64,000 nt of DNA, taken from NCBI GenBank assembly GCA_963573305.1, contig OY754329.1:50621483-50685482 (forward strand). The letters are read 5' to 3'. A model generated the notes under the pieces. The model worked only from the letters and a program-made list of their open reading frames with translations, searched no databases and had not been told where the DNA came from. Positions 56,508 to 64,000 of the stretch are shown piece after piece. Every line of letters starts with the position of its first letter. Position 1 is the first letter of the stretch. Source of the stretch: Pyrrhosoma nymphula (lineage: Eukaryota > Arthropoda > Insecta > Odonata > Coenagrionidae). Made by a program: the position numbers and the translations under genes.

Positions 56508-59500
56508 CTGAAAAAAAAAGGACAGCGTTGGTATATTTTCCACGATTGCATTAACAGAACTATGACAGATATTGCTGTGACTTGGTGGAAAATTTAGATT
56601 ATTAAGTGGAACAAACTTTGTCCAACTGAGTGGCCATTGAATTTCTATTTCCAAAATCAAGGAATATTTCAGGCTTGTCAAGAGAAAAACCATGTTTTTC
56701 ATGGGGGTGGTACACCCACTCCCCGATTCACTCTCTTAATTCATTCCACGAAATTGGAGTGCTAATTGTAATCACTATTCAGAGCATAAAACAGATCAGA
56801 GTAAGAAATAATGCTATAAAAATAAATCATGCGCAAGACTTGAACGATTTGAAGCAGTACAAGTAGGTACCGGCAGATAAGACGATAGTTTAATCATTAA
56901 AAAGGCCCCAAAAATCCGGGGTCTTCTTATAGGACAGATACAAAAAAATAGGGCAGATATATGCTAACACTATAAAAATTTGACGAAAATTTACACCTCG
57001 TCTTATCTGCGGAAATATACATATTAAAAAGGGTGATTCCACATGACCTCCACAGTAGCTGTGGCTCGACTACCTTCGATTCTTATGGGTTTTGGCACAA
57101 TGGAAGACTATGCCACAAGAAAGATGTTTCACAAAATATTAACCCTTCATATTAATAAATGCTAAAGATCGAGTGCTTCAAATATCTGCAGTTAGCACAA
57201 AATGGCACCCCGTAGCTCTGAACTGTTACTCCAATATATGCATGTCGATCCAATTATCAGATATTGAATATACATAATGACATTTTCGTAATGAGGGGAC
57301 TAAACTCTTTGAGTTTTCTTTTAACTGTTGCCTACATAGACACCTATTCAGAGTTCTTAGATAAATTTAATTTTACCTATTTTTTGAAAATGAGTTCCAT
57401 GTTAAGGGGTAATCACTTCTATATTAGTTTGTAACAAGGGCCTGCCCGAACTTTGCTGAGCAGTTATGATGTAGGACTATAAGTAGAATACGTAAGTTTT
57501 TATTTGTAGCACACGACCATGGCACAATAGAGCAACAAAAATGGAAAGGTGAAAATTTTGCATCTTTTCTGGGGTGAAAAAAGTAATGCTTGACAAGTTG
57601 TTTAATAAGATATTCATGCCTGCCGCAAATACAGCGATGAAATAAATAGAAATTGCCACAGGAAACAATCGGCCTGGACCGAGAATTCAGATTTTTTCCT
57701 GTGAACAGAATTTCTACAAAGTCATTTAAGATTCAGATATACATATATTATTCATGAGTTCAAAACTTTGTCTTACTGAAACAAAAATAAAATTTGTAGG
57801 CTTCTTAGTCAAATGCAAAAGAGAGCAAACATAATGAAGTGTATATAAAGCGTGTGCTGGCTTTGAAAATGGTTTGTTGGGAGGTTATGCGGGTGGTCTG
57901 CACATGTGCTACTCACAAAATAATGAATCTAATGCCCATCCAATATCCACTTTAACCCAAACAATAACTAGCTACGAACAAAGGTCGGAGAAAAGAATTT
58001 TTTCCACAACATTATCAGCCAATATTGGTTGATAATGTTGCGGAATAAATTTTTTTTGTGGACGTTTTCTATCACAATGTTATTGCTTTATCCCAAAAAT
58101 GAGGACATCCATGGAAATTTGTGGCATCTTAAGCCCTGAATGAAAGCCCTTGTGGTGAATGCCCTAAAGTTGGAGAGCTATGATAAAAATTAAGGCTTAT
58201 AAATGAAATTATGAAAAAGTGTGGAATTTGATTGAAGTTTCATATTTGAGGACTTAAAGAAATCAGATGATCTGGCTACTGCAGTTTCTGATGCCTTCTG
58301 TATCGGGCACAGCAATCCCAGTAAATTTTGACAAAATGTCATGAAAGTTTGGGAGAGCACTAATGTGGAGCGTGAGCATTAATGAGAACAAAATAGTACT
58401 ACATTGTACAGAGAATTAATGTGAAACCACAGCAATCGAGTCAGTGCTATTCAGGGAGCAGATGTACCGCATTGTGGAATTGATTGTTGGCAAATACATA
58501 TGAACTATTTTCTCATTTATTGCCACCCTGAAACATGGATGGGCATTGTTTATTGTACATGGTATGCATATTTCATGGTAAATTTCTATTCCAATTTGAC
58601 TGGAAGCGGATTGTAGATCTTTCAACAAGAGAAAAAAGAACTGTGTAAACTCTCTATTTCAGAGAATTAAGAGTAATTAAAAAAAAACTGTTAACTAGAC
58701 AAATATGCATGTTCATGTGATATGAAAGTCAGCCTATGTATGGAAATAACTATGAAGAAATTTCATCTCACATACAGGTGAGATGCTATGATACAAGTAT
58801 AAGCAACATAAATACATAAGTTTTAAGGAATAGAGTAGAAATATCAGCCAAAGTAATAATTTCATTATACAATATGAAACAGACAGGTTCATTCACTGTG
58901 TGTGCAATAAAACTTCAGCAGACAGAACTAATTTTTCATTCATTTACCATATATCATCAAGCAAAAGTTGATTCGAGTTTTAGCCGAAGTCTTCTTTTTT
59001 AGCCGCAAATATTGACTAAAATCTGTGACTTGAATATAAGTCAAAGTGAAAAATATAGCTTCATATCCTTGATTCACGATTAAAGTAGCTAACCAGCAAG
59101 GGCACATGGCTGTATAGTGAAGCAAAGAGCGACAAACGCTGAAAGTATAAAGAAAACTTTTCAGTGAATTTTTCAATAATATCTATCTATAGCTTCTACA
59201 AAGTCAGCCATGTAGATGTCTATGGCGTCCTTCAAAGTGATTGTCATCGGTATTCATGAAGAGCCAGTTATTTCATCATCGTTGTCTTGATTGAGGGTAT
59301 CATCATCTTCCACACCATCCACCATGGGTATTGTACCCCTAGCATTGACCGTGCAAGTTGGTAGCGCTGAAGGAAAAACAATAAGTCAGTGATGAGAGAT
59401 ATGATGTACGATTGGTTAGTAAAATGTTTCCATGAAATGAAGAGTTAACTCTGGAGAGTGATTTGACAACAATCAGATACCCCAACATCTAGTGAAGACG

Positions 59501-62500
59501 ATAAATAAAGCAAAGTGACATGAAGAGGCTTCTTCTTTTCCAATATTACCAATTCTTCGGAATTTGTTGCAACATGGAATCAACAAAGATCTACCACTGG
59601 CGCAAATGGTAATGGAGATGTGAAAATTGCCAAATGAGAAGGATATATATAAATAATCGGGTCTCAGATAGAAAGATATAAAACAGAATCCATGAAGCTA
59701 GTGGTGATTCTTCACTGACTCAGTTGGCCGTCTAAGTGAGTGGTCTATTGGGAAGCATGTAAGCGGGACGATTCCTGATTTAGAGATTGAATGCCCACGT
59801 ACCAGGGCCAGGTGAAAAGTTCTCGGCCTTACACAGAGATGGCATTAGTAACAATGAAATTTTGGTTTTGTTATGTTCGTACACGTTTCTCAACAATGTT
59901 AGTCAAGTTTTGTTGTATACACATAGTATTGTTGACACATCTTTTCAAAGTAGACGTGTTGTGTGTGCTTCGTTTAAATGGATAAACTGGAGTGTTGTGC
60001 TGTCAGAAAATTCTTTGTTTTTGATGGTTTATCACCAACGGAAATTCATGCCAAGTTGATGAAGGTTTATAAGGAGTCTGCTCCTTCATTATCGACAGTT
60101 AAGAAATGGGTGGCAGAATTTAAATGTGGCCAAACTTCTCTTGAAGATGAACCATGTGAAGGACGTACCAAAACTGTAACCACAAATGAAAACATCGAGA
60201 AAGTGCACAATATGGTATTGGACAATCGGCGACTAAAGGTGTATGAAATAGCTGATGACATAGGCATAACAGATAAAAGAGCACGGTACATTTTTCATGA
60301 AGAATTAAATATGAAAAATCTTTGTGCAAGGTGCCGCATTTGTTGAATGCTGACCAAAAACAAGTGCAAGCACAAATTTCTCAGCAATGTTTTTACCGTT
60401 TTCAAAAGAATCAAACTGATTTTGTGCTCTGATTTGTTACTGTCAATGAGACATAGGTCCACCACTACACACCAGAAAATAAATAGCTATCGAAGCAGTG
60501 GGTGGAAGCCGGCACACCTGCCCCAAAAAAGGCTAAGTCGATTTCATCTGCCATAAAGGTGATAGCCAGTGTTTTCTGGGATGCAAAAGGGATTCTTCTT
60601 ATTGATTACCTTGCAAATGGTAAAACAATAAATGGCAAATGCCACACAAGTCTTCTGGACCAACTGGATGAGAAAACACGTGAGAAGAGGCCTGGATTGC
60701 AAAAGAAGAAAATCATCTTTCACCAGGACAATGCACCTGCCCACAAAGGTGTTTTGGCACTGAGGGATTTGAAGTACGAATTTGTTGGAATTCCCCTCGA
60801 TTCACCAGGTTTGGCACCCTCTGACTTCCACCTATTCCCACATCTAAAAAAATATGTGGCTAGAAAACGTTTTGAGTCCAATGAAGAAGTTATGGTAGTC
60901 GTAAATGGTTATTTTGCAGACCTTCCAGAATTGCACTTCCATCATGGAATCTACACATTGGAAAAGCCTTGGACAAAGTGCATTGACCTAAAGGGGGACT
61001 ATGTAAAAAAATAACTGCATTTTTGACATAAAAATAACAGTCTTTCATTGCCAGGCCGAGAACTTTTCACCTCGCCCTCGTATTTTTATTTCATTTCATT
61101 ATTGAGTTCAACATTCAGAATATTTAAGTCATTTTTCAGAAAGCAGTTTTCACTGACGGCATATAAAACATACACAGCATATCAATCAGTGCATTAACGG
61201 AGATTTATGGCCCCAGCATCACCCTTAGCTAATCATCAGGAAATCCTAGTGTTTTTGGGTTGGTTACGTGATATTTACACAATACAATTGGCCTAGTGGG
61301 CCACTTTAATATCACAAAGTCGATGTATTAAGGGTATTTGTCAGTGGTAGATCCTAATACGAAACTTAGAACGTAAATCTAATGCGTTTCTCGGTGAATA
61401 TTCTCCATGGCTTATAAGTAGTAGAGATGCATATGGTGCTATACAGCCAATACGCAGCACTATTGACCCTGAAAAAGTCATAGTGACTTGAGTATAAATC
61501 GAAGGTAGGTTTCCATTGGACGAAAAAAGGAAGAAATTTCTAGACCTATACTCGAGTATATACAGTATCTAAGTACACAATGTTGAATCCATAGAACTAA
61601 ATTTAAAACAGGAAATCCTACCACGTCTAGAAAGAAGATACAAAGCAATTCACAACTGCTCAAAGAAATTTTAAAAATTGTCAATTATTATAACATATAG
61701 AGTAAAAAAGGGATACGATACCTTGTCCTCATCCATATTCACAAGCTTTTTTACAACCTTAGTGATTCTGGATTCTGGAAAAGAAAAGAATGCATGTAAT
61801 CAATTATCATTTTTAAAGTTCAAGTTTGTAATTTGGTTATAATTTAATAATGTAATAGAAGCAAGTAATCTGGTCCGATGTCTCATGCCAGGTAAACACC
61901 ATACTTTGGGGCAAGTACATATATGTATTATACGCATATATCAAAGATAACTCCTAGTGAATAAAGTATGTGGAAAAGCACCATTGAATAAGCTTTAACA
62001 CGACAAGCTGGGAAGCTGGCAGGGAATTAGATATAAAATTCTTCAAGTATTATTGAGAAGTTGGTCAAAAATAAAATGAACCACACCTCGTTCCATTGCC
62101 TGTGTTTAGAAGTGTAACTACATAGATCATCAAGACTACGAAAATAATACAGAAGGGTGACTGAAAGAAAAAAAAGCCTTCACCAAATGAGCAGAGAGGA
62201 GTTTGGAATTAAAATGAGTTTTTTATTGTAAACTCCCAACTGTACTGTAAAACAAATACTTTTTTCACTGATATTCATGTATTATTTGTGCAGCCCTATT
62301 AATACACATAAAACATTGGCAATGAAATGAGAAGTATGTAACTCATTTTATTTTTTAACCAACATCTCAATAATACCTAAAGAAAAAATTCTTTGCAGTA
62401 AGTGACAGCAGAATATTACTATGCATTTTGTCAACCGTGCTTGCATTGGAAGTGAAGAAATTAAATTTAATGTTGTAGATGGACTACATCCTTAGGCTGT

Positions 62501-63931
62501 GGGTACAAAGAAAGCAGGTTTATTGTTTACCGGCTCCATTTGTTGCTTTAAGTTCAATCTGGTAGATGTACACAAAGAAAGCTGGTTGACAAGGAGTGAA
62601 GTATGGAAGGCAGGCATATCAGCTTGCAAAAATGGTTTTAACATTTATACTTCTTCTTAATTGAGTTGTTCAATGTCAATATGACAATATTCCGTAATGT
62701 TTCTCATGATCGCCAGCTAGTCGACAATGAATAAAAATTGATGAACAGTGATAGTCCACCCTCTAAAGATATTTGAGTACTAAAACGTTCATTCTCTCAG
62801 CCTTATTTGGTTATAATAAGCCAAAAAATATTAGTACAGATACCAAAAAAAGGAATGAAACACAAATAAATTGAGCAAGCATCACAATAAAAAATGAATA
62901 CATACATAATAGTTTATTTAAGAGAAAAAGAAGGTAACTTTCAAATCTTAAAAACCCATTAAAGTTGACTTTTTCTGTACCTGTTTTTTTTTAGTATTTC
63001 CAAAACAATGTCTACGTATTTATTTCTTCAATTTGGTTCACTACTGATGCATAATTATGCAACAAATTACTATGAGATTTTTATCAGATACTTGAACACT
63101 TAGAGAACACAGACCATAGAGGTGTTCAGCATAACATTAATTATTCTCCATCAGTGTCCATCTCCTTGCTGATCTTCCTCCAGAAACAATCCACAACGAT
63201 CTTGCTGGCATGGATTATTTGAATTCATCCCACACCGGATGCCTTAGGTAGATTGAGGAAATTAGAAGTTTGATATCAATCATCATGAGAACAGTCTTAC
63301 CAACACGTGCCACCAGCATGAAAGAAGTGTCCATACATTTCAGTATAATCTGCCTGCCTGGGTAACCTGCCCTGGCTAGCCAAAATCTTCCTTTACTCTG
63401 TCTGCCTCAATTTGATTATATGGCAACATTTTTGACGCCGATCATGCCGGTAGCCAGTAAGCAGTCAACCTGCTTTCTGTTTGGGCACCCACTCAATCTG
63501 CCATAATCGCCTGCCTGGGTAACCTGCACTGGCAAGCCGAAATCAGCTTTTACTATGTCTGCCTCAATTTGATTACATGGCAACATTTTTTATGCCAGCC
63601 CCCACCGGGTATGCCAGCCCCAGCCGGTATGCCAGCCCCAGCCGGTATGCAGGAAACCTGCTTTCTTAGTGTCTGCAGCCAGAGATTTGTAATAGACAAC
63701 TTGTAGTATTTTCTTTTTAATAATTTTAGTTTAGATATAGCAATAATCTTGAAACGATGAAGGGATACATCATCAAATTTCATAGCAAAATTTCAATTCG
63801 AAATAATTCCAAACAAACTGGAAATATTTTGAGAAGCGTATGCAGACAACTTACCTCCTTTGCGATCAGGTTCAGGCTCAATGTCAGTCTCAAATCTCCC
63901 CATTTCATTTATTCTACCAAAGCAGAGACCA
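56331..63931 (-). CDS. Unrecognised gene, 3' end: three terminal exons
   Basis: Three minus-strand exons, 63931-63855, 61774-61722 and 56507-56331, join in matching phases (2, 1, 0) with GT-AG introns. They encode about 100 C-terminal residues. Visible segments are GLCFGRINEMGRFETDIEPE, a basic helix SRITKVVKKLVNMDEDK, an amphipathic helix AKEDMAWQIAEMIVKDITSL, and a polar acidic tail ending GKGLKS. I do not recognise the family. The alternating aliphatic pattern of AWQIAEMIVKDITSLTL resembles helices that dock to protein-kinase A regulatory subunits, but this is inference only. The gene continues beyond the right edge. One intron holds a mariner copy and local tandem duplications. Confidence 0.7.
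56869..57020. mobile_element. Small MITE with GCAGATAAGACGA ends
   Basis: CCGGCAGATAAGACGA near 56870 and its inverted match TCGTCTTATCTGCGG near 56999-57012 bound about 145 bp of noncoding DNA. TA is present at each border. Likely of the Tc1-mariner type. Confidence 0.6.
57021..59253. other. Intron of the minus-strand gene
   Basis: AT-rich intronic DNA with the palindrome at 58007. A GGGTGATTCCACATGAC motif (57031) resembles the inverted GTTGACATGGAATGACCC at 36842-36860, a possible shared repeat end. Confidence 0.3.
58007..58040. repeat. 34-bp palindrome with one mismatched pair
   Basis: CAACATTATCAGCCAAT and ATTGGTTGATAATGTTG are reverse complements except for one pair. It is flanked by an A/T-rich stretch on each side (AATTTTTTCC, GGAATAAATTTTTT), also roughly symmetrical. 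Confidence 0.75.
59254..59366 (-). CDS. Possible alternative last exon of the unrecognised gene
   Basis: A strong acceptor (TTGTTTTTCCTTCAG|CGCTACC) opens 37 codons: LPTCTVNARGTIPMVDGVED, then an acidic run DDTLNQDNDDEITGSS and TGA. Its phase fits the exon ending at 63855 (G+CG, Ala) but not the 61722 exon, so it would replace the last two exons. An AATAAA on the minus strand (TTTATT near 58511) lies downstream. It could be a decoy. Confidence 0.35.
59802..61080 (+). mobile_element. mariner transposon, 1279 bp, inactive
   Basis: Inverted ends CCAGGGCCAGGTGAAAAGTT and, reversed, CGAGGGCGAGGTGAAAAGTT continue to CTCGGCC, with only two mismatches over about 27 bp. They are flanked by TA (59800-59801, 61081-61082). 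The length and the single transposase gene fit a full-length mariner. The transposase is inactivated (see 59978-61014). The insertion lies in an intron of the minus-strand gene. Confidence 0.92.
59978..61014 (+). pseudogene. mariner transposase pseudogene
   Basis: Starts MDKLECCAVRKFFVFDGLSP and ends IDLKGDYVKK, so both termini are present. Damage visible: a frame change near 60330 after NLCAR; TGA at about 60428; the first catalytic aspartate is Asn (VNET, codon at 60445-60447, where mariners have VDET); TAG at 60454-60456 and again near 60484. From 60502 the frame is open for 170 residues with HQDNAPAH and LAPSDFHLF. The spacing between the last two catalytic Asp is 31 residues instead of the family's 34, consistent with a 9-base deletion after GVLA. 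Confidence 0.88.
61722..61774 (-). CDS. Unrecognised gene, short penultimate exon
   Basis: A 53-base exon encoding (E)SRITKVVKKLVNMDEDK. Two AG acceptors lie six bases apart. Only the upstream one keeps an open frame, since the other reaches a stop within five codons. The donor is AAG|GTATCG, phase 0. Confidence 0.65.
63351..63612. repeat. Two direct copies of a ~105-bp unit, 160 bp apart
   Basis: CTGCCTGGGTAACCTGCCCT...GTCTGCCTCAATTTGATTAT (63353-63450) recurs as CTGCCTGGGTAACCTGCACT...GTCTGCCTCAATTTGATTAC (63513-63600), about 90% alike by eye. It lies in an intron of the minus-strand gene. Confidence 0.75.
63591..63646. repeat. 18-bp minisatellite, three copies
   Basis: The unit TATGCCAGCCCCAGCCGG occurs at 63610-63627 and 63628-63645. 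A slightly altered copy (63591-63608) precedes it by one extra base. It starts exactly where the second ~105-bp direct repeat ends. Confidence 0.8.
63855..63931 (-). CDS. Unrecognised gene, antepenultimate visible exon
   Basis: The acceptor is TTTTTTCAG|TGGTC. The exon encodes GLCFGRINEMGRFETDIEPE and PDRKG, then leaves in phase 1 at GGAG|GTAAGT. The acidic EPEPD segment follows a short aromatic patch. Confidence 0.68.
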
Positions 63932-64000
63932 CTGAAAAAAAGTAGCACATTAGATCAAAGTCAAGTATGAAAGGTGTCATGATAAAAGAAATGAGGCTGG

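Noticed and set aside
56412..56866. Plus-strand open frames opposite the last exon of the minus-strand gene
   Set aside because: They are antisense shadows of a well-supported exon with better splice and coding evidence.

Overview
The window is nuclear DNA from an animal, most likely an arthropod, and I would guess a hemimetabolous insect with a large genome. The evidence is split genes with GT-AG introns of up to about 9.7 kb, AT-rich spacers, and dense layers of insect-type transposons (mariner, pogo/Tigger-like, piggyBac-like, hAT-like, R1-type LINE relics, tRNA- and 5S-derived SINEs). I see no bacterial genes, no CRISPR array and no functional tRNA or rRNA gene.

Three host genes can be supported. 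(1) Minus strand, 27542 down to 2950: the first nine exons of NVL (Drosophila smallminded), a nucleolar AAA ATPase of 60S ribosome assembly. The nine exons join without phase conflict and encode the N-terminal domain, an acidic/NLS linker and the whole first AAA domain. The second AAA domain lies left of the window. (2) Plus strand, 32620-45522: a complete six-exon GPR143 (OA1)-type seven-transmembrane receptor of 405 residues, with an N-terminal TFCC motif like that of human GPR143 and a dileucine sorting motif in its tail. NVL and GPR143 are divergently arranged about 5 kb apart. (3) Minus strand, beyond 64000 down to 56331: the last three constitutive exons of a gene I cannot name, plus a possible alternative last exon at 59366-59254. 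These genes have no evident functional link.

Region by region. 1-2400: a 2-kb Tigger-like element. 2950-27542: NVL, whose introns hold a piggyBac-like element inserted in a SINE (4764-8560), a foldback repeat (9503-9659), a 2-kb hAT-like element with a nested TTAA MITE (9743-11743), a small TA-flanked MITE (13548-13720), two nested terminal-repeat elements (16569-18433) and a 5-kb pogo/Tigger transposon broken by an inserted hAT relative (18950-24025). 27.5-32.6 kb: intergenic DNA with a small hAT MITE, a block of reshuffled TTGCAAG-like words, a TTAA MITE and a LINE tail. 32.6-45.5 kb: GPR143, whose long introns hold an ATTTTAAAAT/GCTGCAGCGC low-complexity block, an R1-like LINE relic and a DDE-type transposon relic. 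46-56 kb: a repeat graveyard with a 49-bp foldback element, a second DDE relic, two TTAA MITEs, a full-length 5S-derived SINE with 12-bp target duplications and two LINE tails. 56.3-64 kb: the unnamed minus-strand gene with a mariner of about 1.28 kb in its intron.

All gene models rest on conserved protein sequence, splice-site consensus and matching intron phases read by eye. Transposon family names rest on terminal repeats, target duplications and recognisable protein fragments.
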